Translations under genes and position numbers: made by a program
Notes under the pieces: model-generated
Told to the model about the DNA's origin: nothing
Databases searched by the model: none
The model's input: the letters and a program-made list of their open reading frames with translations, nothing else
Origin: Acidobacteriota bacterium
Lineage (GTDB): Bacteria > Acidobacteriota > Terriglobia > UBA7540
NCBI GenBank assembly: GCA_021789565.1
Contig: JAJYJL010000412.1
Span: 1 to 7,108 of the forward strand
Length of the DNA: 7,108 nt
Direction of reading: 5' to 3'
Part shown: in pieces, positions 1-5,108 of the stretch
Layout of the letters: each line of letters opens with the position of its first letter
Numbering within the stretch: the stretch's first letter is position 1

Positions 1-1
1 C

Positions 2-703
2 GACGTTCATCTGCAGAAGAATCTGATTGACCGCATGTATGACACCCTGGCGGATGAGGAGGAGTTCCGGGACGAAGATGCCTTCATCGGGCGCTTTGCA
101 GCCACGCTTGACCAGTCGCGGCCCTACACCACGCGCGAATTTCTCCATTTGCTGGGGAAAGAAGTTTCAAAGCGCGCCAAAGAAGACGGCATTGTGACAT
201 CTGCTTACAAAGCGAAAATCCCCCTCTATTGCCCCGCAATTGCCGATTCCTCGATCGGCATCGGGATCGCGGAAAACCGCCACCTCGGCAAGAACCGTTT
301 TACCTTTGACGTGATTGGTGACGTGCTTGAGACCGCGCACCTTGCCGCAGATTCACCCGCCAGCGGCGTGATTTATTTTGGCGGTGGAACACCCAAGAAT
401 TTTGTGCAACAGACTGAGGTGACCGCAGCTTTTATGCGGCAGTCCACGGAAGGCCACAAATACGCCGTCCAGGTTGTCACGGACATGCCGCAGTGGGGCG
501 GGCTCTCGGGCTGCACTTTTGAAGAAGCTCAAAGCTGGGGCAAGATTGCGCACGATGCCAGTATGGTCACCTGCAATTGTGATTCAACGATCGCCATGCC
601 CATCCTGGTCACGGCGCTGTCTGAGCAACGGGAACTGATCCGAAAACGCAAGAAGCCCGTTTTTGAGATGGGGCAGGAATTGAAGCTTTCCTTCCCCAGG
701 TAA
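2..703 (+). CDS. Deoxyhypusine synthase-like protein, 5'-truncated by window edge
   Basis: The reading frame is already open at base 2 (DVHLQKNLIDR precedes the first ATG at 35), so the gene starts outside the window; 233 C-terminal residues are seen. Counting from the ATG at 35, the family hallmarks are YCPAIADSSIG (65-75), the glycine-rich strand GVIYFGGGTPKNF (111-123) and SWGK (167-170). Lys170, codon 542-544, aligns with the lysine of eukaryotic deoxyhypusine synthase that forms the enzyme-imine intermediate with the butylamine group of spermidine. The family uses NAD and spermidine. Bacteria lack eIF5A, so the acceptor is probably not a hypusine precursor; bacterial relatives have been linked to making homospermidine-type polyamines. 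The eukaryotic segment EFDGSDSGA is replaced by PQWGGLSGC, which fits a different acceptor. The enzyme should be cytosolic. Family assignment is firm; the reaction is not settled by sequence. No clear terminator follows the stop. Confidence 0.93.
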   Translation, partial: DVHLQKNLIDRMYDTLADEEEFRDEDAFIGRFAATLDQSRPYTTREFLHLLGKEVSKRAKEDGIVTSAYKAKIPLYCPAIADSSIGIGIAENRHLGKNRFTFDVIGDVLETAHLAADSPASGVIYFGGGTPKNFVQQTEVTAAFMRQSTEGHKYAVQVVTDMPQWGGLSGCTFEEAQSWGKIAHDASMVTCNCDSTIAMPILVTALSEQRELIRKRKKPVFEMGQELKLSFPR

Positions 704-740
704 TCAAGACCGGCAGGTAGATGATGGAAGGCTCGCGGCA

Positions 741-875
741 TTACTTTCGTATTTCCAAATAGATACAACGATAGGGTTGTCCTTGAGTGGCCGCCCGGTT
801 GTCCACCCCAATCACCCGGCGGATGGCACCTGCGCCGTTTGAGATGCCAGGCGAAAAATCTGGAAAATTGAGCAT
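741..875 (-). CDS. Possible 44-aa small ORF, unknown function
   Basis: On the minus strand an ATG (873-875) opens a 44-codon frame ending in TAA (741-743). The product begins MLNFPDFSPG and ends CIYLEIRK. A GAGG lies six bases before the ATG, and a better AAAGGAGGT lies about 18 bases away. The composition looks like a soluble globular fragment: mixed charged and aliphatic residues, one Cys, no membrane segment or signal peptide. I recognise no family. It lies alone between two + strand genes, so it would be transcribed against both. It may be a genuine small protein, the decayed end of a longer gene, or chance. Confidence 0.2.
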   Translation of the reverse strand: MLNFPDFSPGISNGAGAIRRVIGVDNRAATQGQPYRCIYLEIRK

Positions 876-894
876 CAGTTACCTCGGCTTAAAA

Positions 895-914
895 CCTCCT
901 TTCTTTCCTTTCCC
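895..914 (+). promoter_or_regulatory. Pyrimidine tract with anti-Shine-Dalgarno identity
   Basis: There are twenty uninterrupted pyrimidines, and the segment ACCTCCTTTCT (894-904) equals the conserved 3' tail of bacterial 16S rRNA. CCTCC (895-899) is complementary to the GGAGG Shine-Dalgarno of the oxidoreductase at 1028-1032. CCACC (913-917), just past the run, is complementary to GGTGG at 1025-1029. If transcription starts upstream, the leader could fold onto its own ribosome binding site. The complementarity is seen directly; a regulatory role is inference. Confidence 0.2.
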
Positions 915-941
915 ACCAATTTTCTTTCGGATTGTTTAATT

Positions 942-957
942 TGTGATGCGTGTCACT
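942..957. promoter_or_regulatory. CRP/FNR-type operator-like palindrome
   Basis: TGTGA-N6-TCACT matches the classic CRP half-site arrangement (TGTGA-N6-TCACA) at nine of ten fixed positions. Its centre is about 90 bases before the ATG of the Gfo/Idh/MocA gene, where an activator site could lie. CRP/FNR-family regulators are widespread, but the regulator of this genome is not in the window. The match is direct; function is inferred. Confidence 0.35.
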
Positions 958-1039
958 GCGGATTTCTCGCAGGAATGTTGGCATAAGGTCGGACTGGTGG
1001 AGTTGACTTACAGATCCCCAGTTCGGTGGAGGAAATTCT

Positions 1040-2362
1040 ATGGCCAACAAGAAGGGAGTCACCCGGAGGGACTTTCTAAAGACGACAGCGGTGGCTGCTG
1101 CGGCTGGGAGTGCCAAGCCGATGACTGCGGCGCCGGCGCTCCTAAGCAGTTCCAATCCGGGGAGTACCGTTCATTACGGATTTATCGGAACCGGAACCGA
1201 GGGATGCAATCTTTTGAAAAGGCTGGCAACAATTCCGGAGGGCCGGTGTATCGCGACCTGCGATATCTACGCGCCTAACCTGAAGCGAGGGGTTGAGACG
1301 ATCGGCTCGAATCCTCAGACCTATACGGGGAGCCCGACAGAATACCGAAAAATGCTTGAGCGGAAAGACATGGACGCGGTCCTGATTGCCACGCCGCTCA
1401 GCATGCATGCGCAGATGGTGATTGACGCGCTCAATGCAGGAAAGCATGTGTTTGTTGAAAAGACCATGTACTTCAAGGAGGAAGAGGGCGACCAGATCAA
1501 GAAGGCAGCTGAAGCGAACTCCAGGCAGGTCCTTCAGATCGGCTTGCAGCGTAGATCGAGCGTGCTCTACAACGTTGCCATGCAGATGATTCGCAAGGGC
1601 GCTCTCGGCAAGGTGATGTTTGTCCGCGCGCAGTGGCACCGCAACAGCAACTGGCGGCGGCCGGTCCATGATGCCAAGTATGAGCGCTTGATTAACTGGC
1701 GGATGTATCGCGAGTACTCCGGCGGCCTGATGGCGGAGCTGGCATCACATCAGGTTGACATCGCGAACTGGGCCTTTGGTGCGGAGCCGCTCTCGGTGGT
1801 GGGAACGGGCGGGATTGACTATTGGAAAGACGGCCGGGAAGTTTGCGACAACATTGAGGTCATCTTCCAGTATCCGGAAGGGCGCAAGATGACATACTCT
1901 TCCATCCTTTACAACGCCCATCTGGGGTACGACGAGCAGATCATGGGCGACCACGGAACGCTGATTATTACGATTGGCAAGGGAATGTATTATCGGGAGG
2001 CCGCTGCCAAAGTGTCGAGCGGGAAAGCCAAGGAGAACTGGTGGGCAGGCGCGACCGTGACGGAACAGGCCGTGCAGAAGGGTATTCCATTGTTCCCCGA
2101 AGAGGCGCAGGGTCAGCAAGACTTCCTCGATCGCGAAATGCTTTATGCCAAACGATGGCTGGCTTCGATGGGGATTTATGAGTATGAGGAGCCCCACGAA
2201 CCGTATTGGATGGAGCTCTCAAATTTCATGGCCAGCATCAGGGATGGAAAACCCATTGCGTGCCCCCTCGAAACCGGCATGGCGGATGCGCGCGCCGTGA
2301 TTTACGGAAATCGTGCAATTGACACTGGGACCACGGTGTATTGGCCGAAGAAAGAGGCCTGA
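1040..2362 (+). CDS. Tat-exported Gfo/Idh/MocA family oxidoreductase
   Basis: This is a 440-residue NAD(P)-dependent oxidoreductase of the glucose-fructose oxidoreductase / inositol dehydrogenase family. The start is fixed by GGAGG seven bases before the ATG. The N-terminus carries a twin-arginine signal (TRRDFLK, residues 8-14), an alanine-rich h-region and probable cleavage near residues 30-35, so the folded protein with cofactor is likely exported to the periplasm. The Rossmann fold begins YGFIGTGTEG (46-55). The cofactor/catalytic motif is GKHVFVEKT (134-142): catalytic Lys141 is kept, but the usual EKP proline is Thr. GGLMAELASHQVD (228-240) supplies the conserved His237/Asp240 of the C-terminal domain. 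The substrate is probably a sugar, cyclitol or glycan-derived compound but cannot be told from sequence. Similar Tat-signal copies are abundant in Acidobacteriota, Planctomycetota and Verrucomicrobiota. apbE follows after 10 bases, suggesting co-transcription. Confidence 0.93.
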   Translation: MANKKGVTRRDFLKTTAVAAAAGSAKPMTAAPALLSSSNPGSTVHYGFIGTGTEGCNLLKRLATIPEGRCIATCDIYAPNLKRGVETIGSNPQTYTGSPTEYRKMLERKDMDAVLIATPLSMHAQMVIDALNAGKHVFVEKTMYFKEEEGDQIKKAAEANSRQVLQIGLQRRSSVLYNVAMQMIRKGALGKVMFVRAQWHRNSNWRRPVHDAKYERLINWRMYREYSGGLMAELASHQVDIANWAFGAEPLSVVGTGGIDYWKDGREVCDNIEVIFQYPEGRKMTYSSILYNAHLGYDEQIMGDHGTLIITIGKGMYYREAAAKVSSGKAKENWWAGATVTEQAVQKGIPLFPEEAQGQQDFLDREMLYAKRWLASMGIYEYEEPHEPYWMELSNFMASIRDGKPIACPLETGMADARAVIYGNRAIDTGTTVYWPKKEA

Positions 2363-2372
2363 GTCGTATCCT

Positions 2373-3530
2373 ATGCACCAAGCGTACGGAACAGGTTTCG
2401 TGCAGCGCCAGCGTCGCAAGCCGCCGGATGCTTTCCCCTCTGCGGAGACTGGAGGATCCTTTGGGAACCTTTTGTTGACGCGCCTGCTGATCATTCTCTC
2501 CTTCCTTCTCCAGTTCCTGGTAGGGACGAATCTGCCGGCGAGAGCGGCGGATTCGTCTGTCCGGTACGAGGCTTCCCACCGGGCGATGGGGACGGTCTTC
2601 ACCGTTGTTGCGTATGGCTCGGACAGTTCCTATCTTGAAGAGGTCACCAACCAGGTCTTCCAGGAATTCGACCAACTGGATGACCAGATGAGCAACTACA
2701 AGCCCGACAGCGAACTTTCTTCCATCAACCGTGACGCCGCGCGGCGGAGCGTGATCGTCGAACCCGGACTTTTCAAGCTGATCCAGGACTCGCTTCAATA
2801 CAGCCGGGACAGCGGCGGAGATTTCGATATCACCGTCGGCCCTTTGATGAAGTCCTGGGGCTTTTTTCGCGGGCAGGGGCGCGTGCCGTCACAGTCCGAA
2901 CTCGCGCAGGTGCTGAAGCGGGTTGGTTATCTGCACGTCAAGCTGGATGCTTCGGCACGCACCATCCGGTTTGACGAACCTGGAATTGAGATTGACCTGG
3001 GGGCAATCGCGAAAGGGTACGCCGTCGATCAGGCTGTCAAAATTCTGCGAGACAACGGAATCCACCAGGCATTGATTTCAAGCGGCACCAGCAGCATCTA
3101 CGCCCTGGGATCACCACCGGGAGAAAACGGGTGGGAGATTTCAGTCCGCAACCCCCTGGACACGAGCAAGGCCGCGTGTATGCTGAAGCTCCAGAACATG
3201 TCGCTGTCAGTTTCCGGCGACTACGAGAGGTTCTTTAAATTGGGTGGCAAAACCTACGCCCACATCATGGATCCGCATACGGGTATGCCTGTTGAAAATA
3301 TGCTGTCAACGGTGGTCGTGTCGCCTTCGGGAACCGACAGCGATGCGTTGTCCACATCATTCTTTGTCGAGGGGCCTGGCGCTACCCGTGCATACCTGGA
3401 CCGTCATCCCAACCTGACCGCGATCTTCTTTTTGCCAACCGCCGCTGGCCACTCATACCGGCAGGTTGTCATGAAATCGAGCCGGACCGACCTTGCTCCC
3501 GGTGCGTCCCTCAGTATGGAGTGCCACTGA
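2373..3530 (+). CDS. apbE: FAD:protein FMN transferase ApbE
   Basis: ApbE moves FMN from FAD onto a Thr/Ser of target proteins (for example NqrB/NqrC, RnfG, FMN-binding domain proteins) outside the inner membrane and needs Mg2+. From the ATG at 2373 the protein is 385 residues. Motifs: AMGT (71-74), FDITVGPLMKSWGF (151-164), DLGAIAKGYAVD (208-219), HIMDPHTG (297-304) and DALST (324-328), whose Asp324/Thr328 match the family's metal-site D-x3-T. The usual glycine-rich loop after the alpha-helix reads SSGTSS. A hydrophobic segment (33-51) ending in ARA-A (56-59) looks like a signal peptidase I site; no lipobox cysteine is seen, although many ApbEs are lipoproteins. The 32-residue run before the hydrophobic core is long for a signal peptide, so the true start may be a TTG at 2472 or 2475, with GGAGGA at 2451-2456 rather far upstream. 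An ATG at 2313 overlaps the upstream gene and is less likely. No flavinylation target is encoded in the window. Confidence 0.92.
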   Translation: MHQAYGTGFVQRQRRKPPDAFPSAETGGSFGNLLLTRLLIILSFLLQFLVGTNLPARAADSSVRYEASHRAMGTVFTVVAYGSDSSYLEEVTNQVFQEFDQLDDQMSNYKPDSELSSINRDAARRSVIVEPGLFKLIQDSLQYSRDSGGDFDITVGPLMKSWGFFRGQGRVPSQSELAQVLKRVGYLHVKLDASARTIRFDEPGIEIDLGAIAKGYAVDQAVKILRDNGIHQALISSGTSSIYALGSPPGENGWEISVRNPLDTSKAACMLKLQNMSLSVSGDYERFFKLGGKTYAHIMDPHTGMPVENMLSTVVVSPSGTDSDALSTSFFVEGPGATRAYLDRHPNLTAIFFLPTAAGHSYRQVVMKSSRTDLAPGASLSMECH

Positions 3531-3606
3531 TCCCAAGGAATGAAACCGCCGGCGTGGGCCTGGTTGGGTTTCGGGAAATGGGCTAAGCGGCAGGAGACAG
3601 TCCGGC

Positions 3607-3647
3607 GGCAGGGTGTGAGAATCGTCTCCCGCAGGCCGCACCCTGCC
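3607..3647. repeat. Inverted repeat A (9 perfect bp, extendable to 11)
   Basis: GGCAGGGTG (3607-3615) is perfectly complementary to CACCCTGCC (3639-3647). A T-G wobble (3616/3638) and a G-C pair (3617/3637) extend the stem to 11 pairs around a 19-base loop. That loop contains most of the 5' arm of inverted repeat B. No T-run follows, so it is not a simple terminator. Confidence 0.7.
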
Positions 3648-3677
3648 CTATCCACTGAACAAGCAGCGGGAGACGAT
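3621..3677. repeat. Inverted repeat B (12 perfect bp)
   Basis: ATCGTCTCCCGC (3621-3632) is perfectly complementary to GCGGGAGACGAT (3666-3677) with a 33-base loop. The 3' arm of repeat A lies within that loop, giving the order A5'-B5'-A3'-B3', the topology of an H-type pseudoknot or of two competing stems. No T-run follows. Confidence 0.7.
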
Positions 3678-3689
3678 CTAAACAGGCCG

Positions 3690-3713
3690 GCGGGTCACCC
3701 TATTTGTGCCCGC
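3690..3713. repeat. Short hairpin after repeats A and B
   Basis: GCGGG (3690-3694) pairs with CCCGC (3709-3713), and CAC (3696-3698) with GTG (3706-3708). T3695 is bulged and the loop is CCTATTT. It lies 12 bases after repeat B and could be a third helix of the same structured element. Confidence 0.45.
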
Positions 3714-4140
3714 AAGCGACATTCCGGAAGTTATGGTCCGGTCCTTACGCTGAGCCCGATTCAATCGGTGCTTCAAATTTGTCCTGCCCGGGGATGTCGC
3801 GTCGGATGTTGCACTGCAAATGCCCTCGCCAGTTCCAGCCCACCGCCTTTTCTAGATGGCCAGTTTCGTAGAGGGCTGTGCCAAGATTAACCTTAACCAG
3901 ACGAACATCTGAGTCCCCAGCGCGCTGAAAGAACCAGCTTGTACTTACCAGAACCTCGGATTCCTATATTCACCCATAAACTTGTCGCCCTCCTTCCAAA
4001 AGCAGGAAGCTTGGTGATATCGAGGAAAAACATCAGAAATGAAAGACTGGAAAAGGGTTAAGAGCAGGAATTGGAGGGGATTTTCCGACAAAGGTACGTT
4101 TACATCACCTTTAGAGTGCCTTTGTATTTGCCGGACCGGT

Positions 4141-4162
4141 TGGCCCGGCCCGCTAAGGGCCA
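4141..4162. repeat. GC-rich hairpin TGGCCC/GGGCCA
   Basis: TGGCCC (4141-4146) pairs with GGGCCA (4157-4162) over a 10-base loop. An alternative register pairs GGCCC (4147-4151) with GGGCC (4157-4161) over GCTAA. The following bases are T/G-rich but not a T-run, so a terminator is possible but unconvincing. Confidence 0.3.
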
Positions 4163-4294
4163 GCATTGGTCTTGTTTGGCATGTTGTAACCTTGGCACCG
4201 CCCGTAAGTCAATGGATACAAACCGGATGGCGTGAGGTGGTTCGGGCCTCAACGGGGGCAGGCATACTCTTGTAAGTCACAGGAAATGCGTGGT

Positions 4295-4323
4295 TTGACT
4301 AACAGCCCGAAGCCTGTTAATAT
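4295..4323 (+). promoter_or_regulatory. Near-consensus sigma-70 promoter for the TPR gene
   Basis: TTGACT (4295-4300) and TAATAT (4318-4323) are separated by exactly 17 bases, so ten of twelve hexamer positions match the housekeeping consensus at optimal spacing. Transcription would start near 4330 and leave a leader of about 40 bases before the ATG at 4371. It is the best promoter in the window and likely also serves yvcK. Confidence 0.75.
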
Positions 4324-4370
4324 ATCTCTATCGCTGGCCATGTTCATGATGGAATCTGGGTGGGAGCATT

Positions 4371-5048
4371 ATGATTACAGCAACCCGACAGAAGCGAACC
4401 AATCGCGCCCCTCGGCAAAGGAAGACTTCTTCACCACGGAGGACGAAAGGCTCCAAGAGCGGTCTACGCCGCGAATCGGCCCTTCGCGCTGTGCGCCGGG
4501 TGCGCTCGCGGGGCGTCAGCAAGACGGCATTGACGCCGGTCCAAAAGCCGAAAGACGTAGAACGCGAAGCAGCACTGAAAGATTTTGGAGCGGCTGTAAG
4601 GTATTTCCAAAGAAGGGATTACGAAAAGGCCGCAGCACTTTTTGAGAAGGTTACCGAGGGTCCAATCCGTGAAGTGGCCGACCGGGCAAGAGTTCATCTG
4701 AGTTTTTGCGAAAGTAAGAAGCGCCACGAAACGCGTCCCAAGACAGCGGAAGGCTGCTATGCCATGGGAGTGGCGGCGCTCAACAGCCACGATTTCGACC
4801 AAGCCCTCGAGTATCTCTCCAGCTCCGACAAGATGACTCCCAACCAGGAATACGTTCATTACGCCCTGGCTGCGGTTTTCGGCCTCCGTGGTGATCCGGA
4901 CAATGCCTTCAGCCATCTTGACGCAGCCATCAGACTTCGCCCGCAGAACCGGGTCCAGGCCCGCAACGATGAGGATTTCCAGGCCTTGGCAGATGATCCA
5001 CGCTTTAAGCGGCTTCTGGGGTCTGAGGGCCAGGAACCACTTTTGTAG
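4371..5048 (+). CDS. TPR protein with basic N-terminal tail
   Basis: This 225-residue protein has no signal peptide. Residues 1-61 are disorder-like and very basic: 21 Lys/Arg against a single acidic residue (Glu35). From about residue 66 come helical TPR-type repeats: FGAAVRYFQRRDYEKAAALF (72-91), YAMGVAALNSHDFDQALEYL (130-149) and HYALAAVFGLRGDPDNAFSH (163-182). A C-terminal DEDFQALADDPRFKRLL (200-216) is often seen capping such arrays. TPRs are protein-protein interaction scaffolds; the tail could bind nucleic acid or an acidic partner, but neither can be shown here. The start is supported by GGGAG (4362-4366) four bases before the ATG and by the promoter just upstream; nearby ATGs at 4340, 4346 and 4349 are out of frame. 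yvcK follows after 60 bases, suggesting an operon. The specific function is unknown. Confidence 0.82.
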   Translation: MITATRQKRTNRAPRQRKTSSPRRTKGSKSGLRRESALRAVRRVRSRGVSKTALTPVQKPKDVEREAALKDFGAAVRYFQRRDYEKAAALFEKVTEGPIREVADRARVHLSFCESKKRHETRPKTAEGCYAMGVAALNSHDFDQALEYLSSSDKMTPNQEYVHYALAAVFGLRGDPDNAFSHLDAAIRLRPQNRVQARNDEDFQALADDPRFKRLLGSEGQEPLL

Positions 5049-5108
5049 AGTGGAAGAACTTTCTCCTCCAACACTGTTTTCTTCAATTTACCGAAGCGGG
5101 AGCTAGGC

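Larger units (their letters stand above)
704..1039. other. Gene-poor spacer between DHS-like gene and oxidoreductase
   Basis: This 336-base gap has no convincing + strand gene. It contains a possible short minus-strand ORF (741-875), a 20-base pyrimidine run (895-914), a CRP/FNR-like palindrome (942-957) and the Shine-Dalgarno GGAGG (1028-1032) of the next gene. A weak inverted repeat, CCTTCC (690-695) with GGAAGG (726-731), straddles the end of the upstream gene, but it has a 30-base loop and no T-run, so it is not called a terminator. No good -35/-10 pair for the downstream gene could be assigned. Confidence 0.7.
3587..3678. repeat. Imperfect 16-base direct repeat
   Basis: GCGGCAGGAGACAGTC (3587-3602) recurs as GCAGCGGGAGACGATC (3663-3678). 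They match at 12 of 16 positions and all four differences are transitions. The inverted complement of the shared GGAGAC core lies between them (GTCTCC, 3624-3629), so the central copy could pair with either flank. Confidence 0.5.
3531..4370. other. 840-base region without a convincing protein gene
   Basis: Open frames here are short, lack good ribosome binding sites, have low-complexity Pro/Arg/Cys composition and resemble no family I know. The first part (3540-3770) is rich in inverted repeats, listed separately. These include a 6-bp GAAACC/GGTTTC stem (3542-3547 with 3567-3572) enclosing GGC/GCC (3551-3553 with 3558-3560), and a small CCGAT-TCA-ATCGG hairpin (3756-3768). TTAACC occurs twice in tandem near 3888-3899. 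A GC-rich hairpin lies at 4141-4162. The region ends in a strong promoter for the TPR gene. No tRNA or rRNA was found. Confidence 0.65.

Noticed and set aside
894..904. Possible 16S rRNA 3'-end fragment
   Set aside because: Only the short ACCTCCTTTCT matches; the sequence upstream does not resemble the conserved end of 16S rRNA.
1003..1008. TTGACT as a -35 for the oxidoreductase gene
   Set aside because: The position 17 bases downstream is GTGGAG, part of the ribosome site, so no -10 exists.
943..1278. 111-aa + strand ORF
   Set aside because: It overlaps the start of the Gfo/Idh/MocA gene in another frame, has Cys/Gly/Arg-rich shadow composition and no good ribosome site.
1142..2222. Several minus-strand ORFs (up to 175 aa)
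   Set aside because: They lie antisense to the well-supported oxidoreductase and show no recognisable domain.
2219..2798. Minus-strand ORFs of 127 and 186 aa
   Set aside because: They are antisense to the oxidoreductase end and apbE start, with Arg/Pro-rich shadow composition.
3540..3890. 116-aa + strand ORF after apbE
   Set aside because: AAGGA abuts the ATG with no spacing, the composition is Pro/Arg/Cys-rich, and it crosses the inverted-repeat cluster. No family resemblance.
3945..4166. 73-aa minus-strand ORF
   Set aside because: No ribosome binding site before the ATG, no recognisable motif, and it crosses the GC-rich hairpin.
4195..4205. CACCGCCCGT resembling a conserved 16S rRNA segment
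   Set aside because: Flanking bases do not match rRNA, so it is a chance decamer.
4039..4275. 78-aa + strand ORF
   Set aside because: Short, Trp/Gly-rich, no credible ribosome site, and it ends just before the TPR promoter.
4232..4645. 137-aa + strand ORF overlapping the TPR gene
   Set aside because: It begins upstream of the strong promoter and reads the TPR 5' end in another frame with shadow composition.
5053..5086. GAAGAA/TTCTTC as a terminator after the TPR gene
   Set aside because: Six A/T-rich pairs across a 20-base loop with no T-run make too weak a terminator, and an operon with yvcK is more likely.
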